A stretch of DNA of 64,000 nucleotides from NCBI RefSeq assembly GCF_000220505.1, contig NZ_AFPJ01000019.1:1-64000 (forward strand), in the 5' to 3' direction. Of the stretch, positions 18,866-29,429 are shown piece after piece. Made by a program: the position numbers and the translations under genes. Each line of letters starts with the position of its first letter. The stretch's first letter is position 1. Source of the DNA: Microbulbifer agarilyticus S89 (GTDB taxonomy: Bacteria; Pseudomonadota; Gammaproteobacteria; Pseudomonadales; Cellvibrionaceae). A model generated the notes under the pieces. The model did not search any database, had not been told where the DNA came from, and worked only from the letters and a program-made list of their open reading frames with translations.

Positions 18866-19174
18866 TTACGCACTCTCTAGCGTATCGCGCTGCATTTGCT
18901 GGTTAACTCTATCCCTAAGCTCTTTTCCCGGTTTGAAGTGAGGCACATATTTCCCCGCCAGCTCGACGGAGTCACCGGTTTTTGGGTTACGCCCGGTCCG
19001 CGGCGCACGGTAGTGCAGTGAGAAACTGCCAAAACCACGAATCTCTATCCGCTCCCCTTCAGCCAGAACACTCGACATCGTGTCCAGCATGACTTTAACC
19101 GCCAGTTCCACATCCTTCACCGGCAGCTGATCCAACCGCAGAGCGATCTTTTCGATCAGTTCAGACTTGGTCAT
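18866..19174 (-). CDS. ihfB: Integration host factor subunit beta
   Basis: 102 residues from the ATG at 19174. The open frame continues upstream without similarity. Hallmarks are [45 protein letters not shown], and [18 protein letters not shown] (with IhfA) bends DNA at specific sites. The AAAGGA ribosome-binding site is somewhat far (about 11 nt). The gene follows rpsA after a hairpin terminator or attenuator. Confidence 0.96.
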   Translation of the reverse strand: MTKSELIEKIALRLDQLPVKDVELAVKVMLDTMSSVLAEGERIEIRGFGSFSLHYRAPRTGRNPKTGDSVELAGKYVPHFKPGKELRDRVNQQMQRDTLESA

Positions 19175-19234
19175 GCTATCCGCAATCCTTTCTAAGTCAT
19201 TGATTATTCTGGAATAGCGGCAATCATCTAATAG

Positions 19235-19266
19235 AAAGCCGGACTGGGCAACCCCAGTCCGGCTTT
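19235..19266 (-). terminator. Terminator or attenuator between rpsA and ihfB
   Basis: A perfect 14-bp stem (AAAGCCGGACTGGG with CCCAGTCCGGCTTT) around a 4-nt loop. It lies 49 bp after rpsA and 61 bp before ihfB. The minus-strand tail is TTTCTATT, so termination may be partial. Confidence 0.75.
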
Positions 19267-19314
19267 CACATAGCCTCAACTCATTGAGCAGAAGCCATCA
19301 ATAACAGAGAACTA

Positions 19315-20994
19315 TTAGTCCTTGTTATTCATCTGGGCCTTGATCAGGTCACCGATAGTCGCCGGCTGAACCTGTTCAGCTTGCTTCTTGCTGTGATCCT
19401 TAATGGCCTGCTTCTCGTCGTCCTGATCCTTGGCTTTGATGGAGAGGCTGATCACGCGGTTCTTGCGATCCACGCTGGTGATCTTGGTCTCAACTTCTTC
19501 GCCTTCTTTCAGGGCGTTACGGGCATCTTCAACCTTGTCGCGGCTGATTTCAGAAGCGCGCAGAACGCCTTCTACTTCGTCCGCCAGGGTGATGATAGCC
19601 TGCTTGGCGTCAACTTCTTTGATTACACCGGTAACGATGCTGCCGCGATCGTTAGTGGTTACGTAATCAGAGAACGGATCGGATTCCAGCTGCTTGATAC
19701 CCAGGGAGATACGCTCGCGGTCGGAGTCGATACCCAGGATAACGGTTTCCAGCTCGTCACCTTTCTTGAACTTGCGAACAGCTTCTTCGCCCGCTTCGTT
19801 CCAGGAGATGTCGGACAGGTGAACCAGACCGTCGATGCTGCCGTCTAGACCGATGAAGATACCGAAGTCAGTGATGGACTTGATCTTACCGGAGATCTTG
19901 TCGCCCTTAGCGAATTTACGCGCGAAGGCATCCCACGGATTTTCCTGACACTGCTTGATACCCAGGGAGATGCGACGACGCTCTTCGTCGATATCCAGAA
20001 TCATTACCTCTACCTCGTCGCCAACGTTGACAACTTTGGACGGGTGAATGTTCTTGTTGGTCCAATCCATTTCGGAAACATGTACCAGGCCTTCCACACC
20101 TTCTTCCAGCTCGGCGAAGCAGCCGTAGTCGGTCAGGTTGGTGATCACAGCCTTCACGCGGCTGTTTTCCGGGTAACGCTGCTTGATGGATACCCAAGGA
20201 TCTTCGCCCAGCTGCTTCAGGCCCAGGGATACACGGCTGCGCTCGCGGTCGAACTTCAGTACTTTTACTTCGATTTCGTCGCCAACATTCACGATCTCGC
20301 TCGGATGCTTGATGCGCTTCCAAGCCATATCAGTGATGTGCAGCAGGCCGTCGATACCGCCCAGATCTACGAATGCACCGTAGTCGGTCAGGTTCTTCAC
20401 GATACCCTTGATCGCCATGCCTTCTTGCAGGCTGGCCAGCAGTGCTTCACGCTCTTCGCTGTTCGCTGCTTCCATTACGGCGCGACGGGAAACAACAACG
20501 TTGTTGCGCTTGGCGTCCAGCTTGATCACTTTGAAGTCGAGCTCTTTGCCTTCCAGGTGCGCGGTATCGCGAACCGGACGAACGTCTACCAGGGAACCCG
20601 GCAGGAACGCGCGGATATTGGCAACGTCAACAGTAAAGCCACCCTTAACCTTGCCGCTGATAACACCTTTAACCACTTCGTCTGCAGCGTGTGCAGCGTC
20701 GAGGATTTTCCAGGCTTCAGCGCGCTTGGCTTTTTCGCGGGACAGACGGGTTTCACCGAAGCCATCTTCTACGGCTTCCAGGGCAACCTGTACTTCGTCG
20801 CCGATCTGCAGATCGACTTCGCCTTTTTCGTTTTTGAACTGCTCTGCAGGAATCACACCTTCAGACTTCAGGCCCGCGTGAACGGTTACCCAGTCTTTAT
20901 CGATGTCGATAACCATACCGGTCACGATAGCGCCAGGCGCCATCTCAACACTCTTCAAGCTTTCTTCAAATAACTCAGCAAAGTTCTCGGTCAT
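19315..20994 (-). CDS. rpsA: 30S ribosomal protein S1
   Basis: 559 residues, matching the six-domain S1 of gammaproteobacteria. Two N-terminal S1 domains bind the 30S subunit. Four later repeats with the pattern [22 protein letters not shown] bind mRNA (for example [21 protein letters not shown] and [21 protein letters not shown]). S1 brings mRNA to the ribosome and in E. coli represses its own translation. The 181-bp leader after cmk holds a strong hairpin (see separate entry). Confidence 0.97.
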   Translation of the reverse strand: MTENFAELFEESLKSVEMAPGAIVTGMVIDIDKDWVTVHAGLKSEGVIPAEQFKNEKGEVDLQIGDEVQVALEAVEDGFGETRLSREKAKRAEAWKILDAAHAADEVVKGVISGKVKGGFTVDVANIRAFLPGSLVDVRPVRDTAHLEGKELDFKVIKLDAKRNNVVVSRRAVMEAANSEEREALLASLQEGMAIKGIVKNLTDYGAFVDLGGIDGLLHITDMAWKRIKHPSEIVNVGDEIEVKVLKFDRERSRVSLGLKQLGEDPWVSIKQRYPENSRVKAVITNLTDYGCFAELEEGVEGLVHVSEMDWTNKNIHPSKVVNVGDEVEVMILDIDEERRRISLGIKQCQENPWDAFARKFAKGDKISGKIKSITDFGIFIGLDGSIDGLVHLSDISWNEAGEEAVRKFKKGDELETVILGIDSDRERISLGIKQLESDPFSDYVTTNDRGSIVTGVIKEVDAKQAIITLADEVEGVLRASEISRDKVEDARNALKEGEEVETKITSVDRKNRVISLSIKAKDQDDEKQAIKDHSKKQAEQVQPATIGDLIKAQMNNKD

Positions 20995-21093
20995 TACTCA
21001 TACCTATTTGGGTAGGCCCGGCCGTGGATGACTGTAAAACGTAGTCAATCTTCAGCTCAGACCCCGCCGCGCCGCCAGAACGCGGGTTAGATT

Positions 21094-21137
21094 ACAACAG
21101 CGGCCGGGCAATTCTGGCTGACCCCGGCCGCTGTTGT
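21094..21137 (-). promoter_or_regulatory. rpsA: Long hairpin in the rpsA leader
   Basis: A perfect 15-bp, GC-rich stem (ACAACAGCGGCCGGG with CCCGGCCGCTGTTGT) and a 14-nt loop, about 100 bp before the rpsA start and 39 bp after cmk. It lacks a following T tract on the minus strand. It might be a weak cmk terminator or part of a structured leader used in S1 autoregulation. Confidence 0.5.
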
Positions 21138-21175
21138 TAAAAAATCAAATTCTAAAAAACTGTTTCCAGTCTGGC

Positions 21176-21889
21176 TCAACGGATGTTTTTTTGTACCAGT
21201 TCGAGCACTTTTTGCAGAACACCGTCAATATCGATGTCCGTGCTATCCAGCACCACAGCATCTTCTGCCGGGGCTAAAGGGGAGGCTGCGCGGTTCATAT
21301 CCCGCTCGTCACGGGCGCGGATGTCCTCCAGCAGGTCGCGGAGGCTAACAGAAACCCCCCTACCCTGCAACTGGTCGAAACGACGGCGCGCCCGCTCTTC
21401 CGCACTGGCGGTCAAAAACACCTTGACCGGCGCGTCGGGAAACACGGTTGTGCCCATGTCACGCCCGTCAGCCACCAGCCCCGGCATCGCACGGAAGTCA
21501 CGCTGGCGCTGCAGCAACGCGTCGCGCACCGCCGGCAACGCGGCTACTTTGGACGCCGCCATGCTGACCCGCTCCATGCGGATATCGCGACTGACATCCT
21601 CGCCCGCCAGAACCGCACTCACCTCACCATCGGCGATGGCAAAGCGGATATCCAGATTAGCGGCAATACTCGCCACCACTGACTCATCATCCAGATCAGC
21701 ATTGGCATTCAGCGCCGCCAGCGCGGTCAGGCGGTACAAGGCACCGGAATCCAACAGAGAAAAGCCGAGCTTGTCGGCCAGCAGCTTGGCGATGGTGCCC
21801 TTACCCGAGCCACTTGGGCCGTCGATGGTCACAACCGGTACGGGCAAGCGTTCGGCGGATGTTGAAGCGTTGGTGGTCATATCAGTCAT
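21176..21889 (-). CDS. cmk: Cytidylate kinase
   Basis: 237 residues from the ATG at 21889; ATG at 21880 and a GTG at 21892 are alternatives. P-loop [24 protein letters not shown], and the conserved [15 protein letters not shown] and [12 protein letters not shown] motifs identify CMP/dCMP kinase. It phosphorylates CMP for nucleic acid synthesis. It sits between the tyrA-aroA fusion and rpsA, as in Pseudomonas. Confidence 0.96.
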   Translation of the reverse strand: MTDMTTNASTSAERLPVPVVTIDGPSGSGKGTIAKLLADKLGFSLLDSGALYRLTALAALNANADLDDESVVASIAANLDIRFAIADGEVSAVLAGEDVSRDIRMERVSMAASKVAALPAVRDALLQRQRDFRAMPGLVADGRDMGTTVFPDAPVKVFLTASAEERARRRFDQLQGRGVSVSLRDLLEDIRARDERDMNRAASPLAPAEDAVVLDSTDIDIDGVLQKVLELVQKNIR

Positions 21890-21983
21890 CACTAATTCGA
21901 TACTACTTTAGTTGGCTGGTATTGCAGTTGGCAGAAAAATTTGTCGAGGTGCGCTCAGCGCACCCCATCGAAGACAGGTGCGG

Positions 21984-24254
21984 CTAGCACACCTCGAGAT
22001 TCATCCCCGCCCCCCGAGCCAGCTCGGCGAAATTAGGGAAGGATGTCGCCACATTGGCGCAGTGCTTGATTCGAATATCTGCTCCGGCGCGCAGGGCGGC
22101 CACCGCGAACGACATGGCAATACGGTGATCGCCCAGGCTATCCACCTCGCCACCACCAAATACGGCAGACTGGTCGCTCGCACCTTTACCCTGAATCACA
22201 ATGCCATCGGGTGTCGGCTCGGCATCCACACCCAGGATCTTGAGGCCGTCGGCCATCGCCTGAATTCGGTCACTCTCTTTCACCCGCAGCTCTTCCGCTC
22301 CAGTCAATACGGTTTCACCCTCGGCGCAGGATGCCGCAACAAAGATTGCCGGGAATTCATCGATGGCCAGGGGCACCTGGTCTTCGGGAATCTTGATGCC
22401 TTTTAAAGGCGCGTAGCGCACGCGAATGTCCGCCACCGGCTCACCGCCTACTTCGCGCGTGTTCTGCAGAGTAATGTCGGCACCCATGGCACGCAGGATA
22501 TTGATGGCGCCATCGCGCGTTGGGTTGATACCCACATGCTGCAGCAACACATCGGATCCCGGGGCAATGGACGCCGCCACCATAAAGAAGGTCGCGGAGG
22601 AGATATCTGCCGGTACATCGATATGGCAGGCCGCCAATTTGCCACCACCCTGCAGGCTCGCGCGCGGGCCGTCACGGCGCACATCGTAACCAAAGCCGGA
22701 CAACATCCGCTCGGTGTGGTCGCGGGTAGGCGCCGGCTCAGTCGTACTGGTTTCACCATCGGCATACAGGCCCGCCAGCAGCACACAGGACTTCACCTGG
22801 GCACTCGCCATGAGCAAGGTGTAATCAATGGCTTTCAAGGCATTGCCGCCACGGATCTTGAGCGGCGGCCGCCCCTCTTCGCCGGTCTCGACGACGGCAC
22901 CCATTTCGCGCAGAGGGTTGGCTACACGATTCATCGGACGCTTGGACAGAGACTCATCCCCGGTCAATACCGTATCGAACTGCTGCCCAGCCAGCAGACC
23001 CGCGAGCAGTCGCATGGAAGTGCCAGAGTTACCAACGTAGAGCGGCCCAGGGGGCGCCTGCAGGCCGTGCATGCCTACCCCGTGGATGGTGACCCGGCCA
23101 TTTACCGGCCCTTCAATGACAACGCCCATGTCGCGGAACGACTGCAGCGTGGCCAGGGCATCCTCTCCCTCCAGGAACCCTTCCACCTCGGTGACCCCAT
23201 CTGCCAGGGAGCCCAACATAATTGAGCGATGCGACATGGACTTGTCACCCGGCACTCGCAAATCACCATTTACCGCACCGCCCGGTTGGGCGATAAAAGT
23301 TACTTCCTTCGCTTCCATAGTTTCCGTATACGCTTTTTTGGCCAGCATTTTCGTAAAGTGATCCCGCGCCGCCTTGGCCCGGGTAAAAACCCCCATCAGG
23401 TGTTCGCTGTCGCCGCTGGCAATGGCACTGCGCAAGGAACCCAGGTTGGAGGTGTAGAGATCGATCGATTTTAAAATGGCATCGCGATTGGCCAGCATAA
23501 TGTCTCGCCACATCACCGGGTCACTGGAAGCAATCCGGGTAAAGTCGCGGAAGCCGCCAGCGGCATAACGGAAGATATTCTCGTTTTCCGCATCGTGGGC
23601 GAGAGTATCCACCAGGCCGAATGCAATCACGTGCGGCAGGTGGCTGGTCGCCGCCAGCACTTCATCGTGCTCGACCACAGGCATACTGAGCACTTCTGCA
23701 CCTACCGCCTGCCACATACGCTGGATACGCTGGATATGCGCTGGAGCAGTATTTTCAAGCGGCGTGAGAATAATGCGGTGGGCGATATACAAATCGTCGC
23801 GCGCGGCGGTCACACCACTCTGCTCAGACCCCGCGATCGGATGACCGGGCACCAGAAACTCCGGCGCCTCACCCCAGACATTTTGCGCTGCGGCAACCAC
23901 GCTGCCCTTCACGCTCGCACCATCGGTAACCGTCACACCAGCGGGCAAATTATCCTTCAATTGCGTGAATACCGCCTCAACCGTCAGCGTGGGCACGGCA
24001 ACAAAAATCACATCACCCGCTTCCAGCTCGGGAAGCACTTGGGCAATATCGGTAACTGCACGATCCACCACGCCCAGCCCAACCGCCTGGTCGCAGGTTT
24101 GCTGACGGCGCGCAACACCGATGATCTCACGACAACCACTGGCGGCCTTCAGGCCCAGCGCCAAACTGCCACCAATCAGCCCAATCCCAACGACAACCAG
24201 GCGGCCAATCTGGCCCGAGACTTCCCCCCCAGCAGCACCATCCATTGCCGACAT
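21984..24254 (-). CDS. Fused prephenate dehydrogenase / 3-phosphoshikimate 1-carboxyvinyltransferase
   Basis: 756 residues. Residues 1-310 are TyrA-type prephenate/arogenate dehydrogenase (NAD motif VVGIGLIGGSLALGL, HPIAGSEQSGV, SHLPHVIAFGL). From about 318 on is EPSP synthase AroA (VPGDKSMSHR at 334-343, GNSGTSMRL, SAQVKSCVLLAGL, RDHTERMLSGFG, NPTRDG, ELRVKESDRI, DHRIAMSF). The AroA half has class II motifs (as in the CP4 enzyme), but keeps Gly at the position where CP4 has Ala. The ATG follows the pheA stop with no gap. Together they supply both the late shikimate step and the Tyr branch. hisC, present in Pseudomonas here, is missing. Confidence 0.95.
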   Translation of the reverse strand: MSAMDGAAGGEVSGQIGRLVVVGIGLIGGSLALGLKAASGCREIIGVARRQQTCDQAVGLGVVDRAVTDIAQVLPELEAGDVIFVAVPTLTVEAVFTQLKDNLPAGVTVTDGASVKGSVVAAAQNVWGEAPEFLVPGHPIAGSEQSGVTAARDDLYIAHRIILTPLENTAPAHIQRIQRMWQAVGAEVLSMPVVEHDEVLAATSHLPHVIAFGLVDTLAHDAENENIFRYAAGGFRDFTRIASSDPVMWRDIMLANRDAILKSIDLYTSNLGSLRSAIASGDSEHLMGVFTRAKAARDHFTKMLAKKAYTETMEAKEVTFIAQPGGAVNGDLRVPGDKSMSHRSIMLGSLADGVTEVEGFLEGEDALATLQSFRDMGVVIEGPVNGRVTIHGVGMHGLQAPPGPLYVGNSGTSMRLLAGLLAGQQFDTVLTGDESLSKRPMNRVANPLREMGAVVETGEEGRPPLKIRGGNALKAIDYTLLMASAQVKSCVLLAGLYADGETSTTEPAPTRDHTERMLSGFGYDVRRDGPRASLQGGGKLAACHIDVPADISSATFFMVAASIAPGSDVLLQHVGINPTRDGAINILRAMGADITLQNTREVGGEPVADIRVRYAPLKGIKIPEDQVPLAIDEFPAIFVAASCAEGETVLTGAEELRVKESDRIQAMADGLKILGVDAEPTPDGIVIQGKGASDQSAVFGGGEVDSLGDHRIAMSFAVAALRAGADIRIKHCANVATSFPNFAELARGAGMNLEVC

Positions 24255-25358
24255 TTACAGCACTCCGCGCGGGTAGGAGCCAAGCACCTTCATATCGGAC
24301 GCGCAGGCACCCACATCTTTCAGCGCCGCCGCCACATTTTCGCTGTCGCGGTGGCCGACAAAATCAATAAAGAACACGTAGGTCCAGTTACCGCTTTGTG
24401 AAGGACGGGTTTCCACTCGGGTCAGGTCAATATTGTGGTTCTGGAACGGCACCAGCAGGTCGTGCAGCGCACCCGGCTCGTTGCGCATAGACACCATCAG
24501 CGACGTTTTGTCGTCGCCGCTTGGCGGCACTTCCTGGGATCCGATGATCAGGAATCGGGTCGAGTTATCCGGGCGGTCCTCAATTTTTTCATTGAGAATC
24601 TTGAGGCCATACAGATCGGCCGCCATATCACCGGCAATAGCTGCTGCATTCCACTCACCCTTAACGCGCTTTGCAGCTTCCGCATTGCTGGCAACCGCCA
24701 CGCGCTCCACGTTCGGGTAGTAGGAATCCAGCCACTTGCGGCACTGCGCCAGGCTCTGCGCATGGGAGTAAATACGGGTAATGGAATCCTTACGGGTAAT
24801 ATCGGAAATCATCAGGTGCTGATGAATCCGCAACTCTACCTCTCCACAAATTTTCAGGTTGGAGGTCATAAAGTTATCGAGGGTATGGTTCACTACCCCC
24901 TCGGTCGAATTCTCTACCGGCACCACACCGTAATTAACCGCCCCGGCCTCCACCTCGCGGAACACCTCGTCAATCGCCGCCAATGGCTTGGACACCGCAG
25001 AGTGGCCGAAATGCTTGAGCGCGGCCTGCTGGGTGAAGGTGCCTTCCGGACCAAGATACGCCGCTTTAATTGGCTCTTCTAATGCCAGACACGCCGACAT
25101 GATTTCACGAAACAAGCGCGCCATTTCTTCGTCGGTCAGCGGACCGGCATTGCGCTGCATCGCGCGACGCAACACCTGGGCTTCGCGCTCCGGGCGATAA
25201 TACAACGCATCCTCGCCATTGCTCTTTTTGACTTCAGCAACTTCCAGCGCGCAATTGGCACGCTCGGAAATCAGTCGCGCGATATCGCTATCGAGGCCAT
25301 CGATGCGGTCGCGGAGTTCCAGCAGGCGCGGATCCTGCTTTGGCTTATCTTCAGACAT
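24255..25358 (-). CDS. pheA: Bifunctional chorismate mutase / prephenate dehydratase
   Basis: 367 residues. An AroQ chorismate mutase (LLELRDRIDGLDSDIARLISER, EREAQVLRRA) is followed by prephenate dehydratase (AYLGPEGTFTQQAA, YGVVPVENSTEG, DNSTRFLIIG) and a C-terminal ACT domain (KTSLMVSMRNEPGALHDLL, ESRP-type segment VETRPSQSGNWTYVFFID) for phenylalanine feedback. The stop abuts the fused tyrA-aroA start, so the two are co-translated. Preceded by serC 53 bp upstream. Confidence 0.96.
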   Translation of the reverse strand: MSEDKPKQDPRLLELRDRIDGLDSDIARLISERANCALEVAEVKKSNGEDALYYRPEREAQVLRRAMQRNAGPLTDEEMARLFREIMSACLALEEPIKAAYLGPEGTFTQQAALKHFGHSAVSKPLAAIDEVFREVEAGAVNYGVVPVENSTEGVVNHTLDNFMTSNLKICGEVELRIHQHLMISDITRKDSITRIYSHAQSLAQCRKWLDSYYPNVERVAVASNAEAAKRVKGEWNAAAIAGDMAADLYGLKILNEKIEDRPDNSTRFLIIGSQEVPPSGDDKTSLMVSMRNEPGALHDLLVPFQNHNIDLTRVETRPSQSGNWTYVFFIDFVGHRDSENVAAALKDVGACASDMKVLGSYPRGVL

Positions 25359-25411
25359 AACTCTCGCCTAAATTCGTAAAATCCATTACTCAGTCGCCAC
25401 AAAGGCGCTTA

Positions 25412-26491
25412 TCAACCTCGGCGCTGTTCAAAATCGGCCATAAAGGCCACCAGGGCCTCGACCGCCTCCAGGGGCACAGCGTTGTAAAGGGACGCCCGCA
25501 TACCACCCACAGAGCGATGCCCTTTCAGGTTGAGCAGCCCTGCCGCTTCCGACTGTTGCAGGAATTGCTTGTCCAACTTTTCATCGGCAAGCACAAAGGG
25601 CACATTCATACGCGAGCGACTTTCCTTCGCCACCGGGCTGGAGAAAAACGCACTGCGATCAAGGAATTCGTACAGCAATGCAGACTTTTGCTTGCTGAGT
25701 TCTGCCATTGCCGGCACCCCGCCCTGGGCCTTCAGCCACTTGAACACCAGACCAGACAGGTACCAGGCAAAGGTCGGCGGCGTGTTGTCCATGGACCCGC
25801 CGTCAGCGGCAATTTTCCAGTTCAGACTGCGCGGAATATCAGGCAGCGCACGATCAAGCAGGTCATCACGCACGATACCTACCGCGATACCGGACGGGCC
25901 AATGTTCTTTTGTGCCCCGGCATAGATAAAACCAAATTTATCGACCGGGATGGGCTGCGAGAGAATGGTCGACGACATATCGGCTACCAGCGGGCTTTTC
26001 ACTGCCGGGATATAGGGAAACTCTACACCGCCGATTGTTTCGTTCGGCGTATAGTGGAAGTAAGCGGCATCGGCACTTTCCTGCCAGCTATCCGCCGCCG
26101 GCGCGTAGCTGAAGTTCTGATCCTCGGAAGACGCCACAATATTCACGTTACCGTAGCGGCGCGCTTCTTTGATCGCCTTGGCGGCCCACTGCCCGGTATG
26201 GATATAGTCTGCCGTTTTGCTGGCACCCCCAAACAGGTTCCAGGGTATGGCACTAAACTGGCCCGTTGCCCCGCCCTGCAGGAACAGCACCTTGTAGTTA
26301 TCTGGAATTGCCAGCAAATCCCGCAGGTCCTGCTCGGCAGTTTCCGCCACCTGGGTAAATTCTGGCGAGCGGTGGCTGACCTCCATAACGGAACAGCCCA
26401 GCCCCTGCCAGTCCAGCAATTCTTCCTGTGCCTGCTGTAATACCGGCTCCGGCAACGCCGCAGGTCCCGCACAGAAATTAAACTTTCTCAT
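25412..26491 (-). CDS. serC: Phosphoserine aminotransferase
   Basis: 359 residues. NFCAGPAALPEPVL start, SHRSPEF, the PLP lysine in FGFIYAGAQKNIGPSG, and the C-terminal SVGGMRASLYNAVPLEAVEALV. It transaminates 3-phosphohydroxypyruvate in serine synthesis and also acts in pyridoxal phosphate synthesis. Ribosome-binding site GGAAG about 8 nt before the ATG. Lies between gyrA and pheA, the usual order in pseudomonads. A terminator after gyrA suggests its own promoter in the 135 bp between. Confidence 0.96.
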   Translation of the reverse strand: MRKFNFCAGPAALPEPVLQQAQEELLDWQGLGCSVMEVSHRSPEFTQVAETAEQDLRDLLAIPDNYKVLFLQGGATGQFSAIPWNLFGGASKTADYIHTGQWAAKAIKEARRYGNVNIVASSEDQNFSYAPAADSWQESADAAYFHYTPNETIGGVEFPYIPAVKSPLVADMSSTILSQPIPVDKFGFIYAGAQKNIGPSGIAVGIVRDDLLDRALPDIPRSLNWKIAADGGSMDNTPPTFAWYLSGLVFKWLKAQGGVPAMAELSKQKSALLYEFLDRSAFFSSPVAKESRSRMNVPFVLADEKLDKQFLQQSEAAGLLNLKGHRSVGGMRASLYNAVPLEAVEALVAFMADFEQRRG

Positions 26492-26626
26492 TGATTCACT
26501 TCCACAGAGAAAACAGATTGGATTAAAACTTTGGCCAGAGGCCGAATTGCGAGATCCACAAACCTCGTTTCCACCCCTGTCGATTACAGAGCTTTCGCCA
26601 ACACGGAAATGCCGGCCGTTAAAGTC

Positions 26627-26659
26627 AAAAAAGGCCGCGAAGAATCGCAGCCTTTTTTT
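26627..26659 (-). terminator. Terminator after gyrA
   Basis: AAAAAAGGC pairs with GCCTTTTTT, with an inner GCGA/TCGC stem. The minus-strand side ends in a T run. It lies about 20 bp after the gyrA stop. Confidence 0.75.
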
Positions 26660-26679
26660 AGATAAATCGGGATCAGAGG

Positions 26680-29265
26680 TTACTCCTCGGCAGCGCCGTC
26701 TCCGGCCGCCTCACCTTCTTCATCATCGGCTTCCTGAATCCGCGCCAGGCCCACTAGTTGCTCGCCACTCTTCAAGCGAATGACACGCACACCCTGGGTA
26801 TTACGACCCAGAACAGAAACCTCGTCGACACGGGTTCGCACCAGCGTACCCTGATCGGAAATCAGCATAATTTCTTCAGCCGGGTGCACCTGACAGGCGC
26901 CAACCAGCGCACCGTTGCGCTCACTTTCAGCGATCGCGATGACACCCTGGGTGCCGCGCCCCTTGGTGGGGAAGTCGGCGGTGGCAGTGCGCTTGCCGTA
27001 ACCATTCTCGGTCACCATCATCACCGAGCCGCCCTCTTCCGGGATCACCATGGAGATCACGGAAACGCCTTCGGCCATGCGGATACCGCGCACACCACGG
27101 GAAACACGCCCCATAGAGCGAACGTTTTCTTCAGCAAAACGCGCCGCCTTACCAGCACTGGTCAACAGCAGCACATCACGGCTGCCGTCGGTAATGGCAG
27201 TTGCCACCAGGCGATCGGTTTCTTCCAGTTCGATTGCGCGCAGGCCCACGCTACGTGGACGCGCAAATGCCGTCAGCGGCGTTTTCTTCACGGTACCGTT
27301 CGCGGTCGCAAAGAAAATAAAGTGGTCTTCATCGTATTCCGACACCGGCATCATGCTGCTGATACGCTCGTCTTCTTCCAGCGGCAGCATGTTCACCATC
27401 GGACGGCCACGGGAGGCACGACCGGCAGTAGGCACTTCGTACACCTTCAGCCAGTACACTTTACCCTTGTTGGAGAAGCACAAAATGGTGTCGTGGGAGT
27501 TGGCAATCAGCAGGTGCTCGACGAAATCTTCGTCTTTTACCTGAGTCGCCGACTTACCCATACCGCCACGGCGCTGGGCCTGATAATCCGCCAGCGGCTG
27601 GCTCTTGGCGTAGCCACCATGCGAGATGGTCACGACCTTGTCTTCCGGGGTAATCAGGTCTTCGACAGAAAGGTCCTGGCGGGAAGCCACGATATCGGTA
27701 CGACGTTCATCACCGTACTCTTTTTCCAGCACTTCCAGCTCTTCGCGAATCACTTGCATCAAGCGCACCGGGCTACCCAGGATTTCCAGGTATTCCGCAA
27801 TCTGCTCCAGACGCTCACTGTATTCGGCCAGCAGCTTGTCGTGCTCCATGCCGGTCAGACGGTGCAGGCGCAGCTCAAGGATTGCCTGTGCCTGGGCTGG
27901 CGACAGGTAGTAAGCGTCATCGCGCATACCAAATTCTTTCGGCAGGTCGTCTGGGCGGCAGGCATCGGCACCAGCACGCTCCAGGAACTGCTGCACATCA
28001 CCTACCGGCCAACCTTTGGCCAACAGCGCTTCGCGGGCATCGGCGGGGGTAGCAGAGGACTTGATCAGCTCAATTACCGGGTCGATATTGGAGATGGCAA
28101 TTGCCAGGCCTTCCAAGATATGCCCGCGCTCACGCGCTTTACGCAGCAGATATACCGTACGGCGAGTTACGACTTCCTGACGGTGGCGAATGAAGTATTC
28201 CAGCAGCTCTTTCAGGTTCAACAGCTTAGGCTGGCCATCAACCAGCGCCACCATGTTGATACCAAATACGCTTTCCAGCTGAGTCTGGGAATAAAGGTTA
28301 TTCAGTACCACATCACCAAGCTCACCGCGCTTCAGCTCGATAACAATACGCAAGCCGTCTTTATCCGACTCGTCGCGCAGCTCGGAGATGCCCTCGATCT
28401 TCTTCTCTTTTACCAGCTCGGCAATACGCTCAATCAGGCGCGCCTTGTTCAGCTGGTATGGAATCTCATGGATGATGATCGTCTCGCGGCCCGACTTATC
28501 ATCGCGCAGCACTTCCGCTTTGGCGCGGATATAGATACGTCCACGGCCTGTGCGGTATGCCATCAGGATACCGGCGCGGCCATTGATGATGGCGCCGGTG
28601 GGGAAATCCGGGCCCGGGATATATTCCATCAACTCGTCGACGGACAACTCGCTGTTGTCGATCAGCGCCAGGCAGCCCTTCACCACCTCACTCAGGTTGT
28701 GCGGAGGAATATTGGTTGCCATACCCACCGCAATACCGGAAGAACCGTTTACCAGCAGGTTCGGCACCCGCGATGGCAACACTTCCGGCATTTGCTCGGA
28801 GCCATCGTAGTTGTCGATAAAGTTGACCGTTTCTTTGTCCAGGTCCGACAGCAGTTCATGCGCCAGCTTGTCCATGCGAATTTCGGTGTATCGCATGGCC
28901 GCCGCGCTGTCGCCATCGATGGAACCGAAGTTACCCTGGCCATCTACCAGCATGTAGCGCAGAGAGAACGGCTGGGCCATACGCACGATGGTGTCGTACA
29001 CCGCGCTGTCACCATGCGGGTGGTATTTACCGATGACGTCACCCACCACACGGGCAGATTTTTTGTACGGCTTGTTCCAGTCGTTCTTGAGTTCGTTCAT
29101 TGCGTAGAGCACGCGCCGGTGAACCGGCTTGAGCCCGTCGCGCACGTCTGGCAGCGCACGGCCCACAATCACACTCATCGCATAGTCGAGGTAGGATTGC
29201 TTCAGCTCTTCTTCGATATTGATCGGAGAAATTTCTTTGGCTAATTCGCCCATATTTTCAGGCAT
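26680..29265 (-). CDS. gyrA: DNA gyrase subunit A
   Basis: 861 residues. The catalytic tyrosine is at about residue 126 in [11 protein letters not shown]. The quinolone-resistance region reads [14 protein letters not shown] with Ser and Asp at the E. coli 83 and 87 positions (wild type). The GyrA box [10 protein letters not shown] and six C-terminal beta-pinwheel blades follow, then an acidic tail. Full length. GyrA with GyrB supercoils DNA. Divergently transcribed from the mtaD operon. Confidence 0.98.
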   Translation of the reverse strand: MPENMGELAKEISPINIEEELKQSYLDYAMSVIVGRALPDVRDGLKPVHRRVLYAMNELKNDWNKPYKKSARVVGDVIGKYHPHGDSAVYDTIVRMAQPFSLRYMLVDGQGNFGSIDGDSAAAMRYTEIRMDKLAHELLSDLDKETVNFIDNYDGSEQMPEVLPSRVPNLLVNGSSGIAVGMATNIPPHNLSEVVKGCLALIDNSELSVDELMEYIPGPDFPTGAIINGRAGILMAYRTGRGRIYIRAKAEVLRDDKSGRETIIIHEIPYQLNKARLIERIAELVKEKKIEGISELRDESDKDGLRIVIELKRGELGDVVLNNLYSQTQLESVFGINMVALVDGQPKLLNLKELLEYFIRHRQEVVTRRTVYLLRKARERGHILEGLAIAISNIDPVIELIKSSATPADAREALLAKGWPVGDVQQFLERAGADACRPDDLPKEFGMRDDAYYLSPAQAQAILELRLHRLTGMEHDKLLAEYSERLEQIAEYLEILGSPVRLMQVIREELEVLEKEYGDERRTDIVASRQDLSVEDLITPEDKVVTISHGGYAKSQPLADYQAQRRGGMGKSATQVKDEDFVEHLLIANSHDTILCFSNKGKVYWLKVYEVPTAGRASRGRPMVNMLPLEEDERISSMMPVSEYDEDHFIFFATANGTVKKTPLTAFARPRSVGLRAIELEETDRLVATAITDGSRDVLLLTSAGKAARFAEENVRSMGRVSRGVRGIRMAEGVSVISMVIPEEGGSVMMVTENGYGKRTATADFPTKGRGTQGVIAIAESERNGALVGACQVHPAEEIMLISDQGTLVRTRVDEVSVLGRNTQGVRVIRLKSGEQLVGLARIQEADDEEGEAAGDGAAEE

Positions 29266-29395
29266 TCCTTATCGTTAACGCCGCCAGCGGGTTGGCCCCG
29301 GCTTCACCTGCAACCGCCACCCGCAAATGGGTAAATACAGCAGCAGGCTGGAAACTGGTGGGGCCAGCAAGTCACGGACCCCGATCAAGCGGGCG

Positions 29396-29401
29396 ATTCT
29401 A
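29396..29401 (-). promoter_or_regulatory. Candidate -10 element of gyrA
   Basis: TAGAAT on the minus strand, 131 bp upstream of the gyrA start. No good -35 box is seen at the right spacing, so this is tentative. Confidence 0.25.
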
Positions 29402-29429
29402 CCACAATTGACGCGTAGGAGGACGACTT

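Noticed and set aside
26758-29244. 828-codon plus-strand frame opposite gyrA
   Set aside because: Antisense shadow of gyrA, a result of codon bias in this GC-rich gene.
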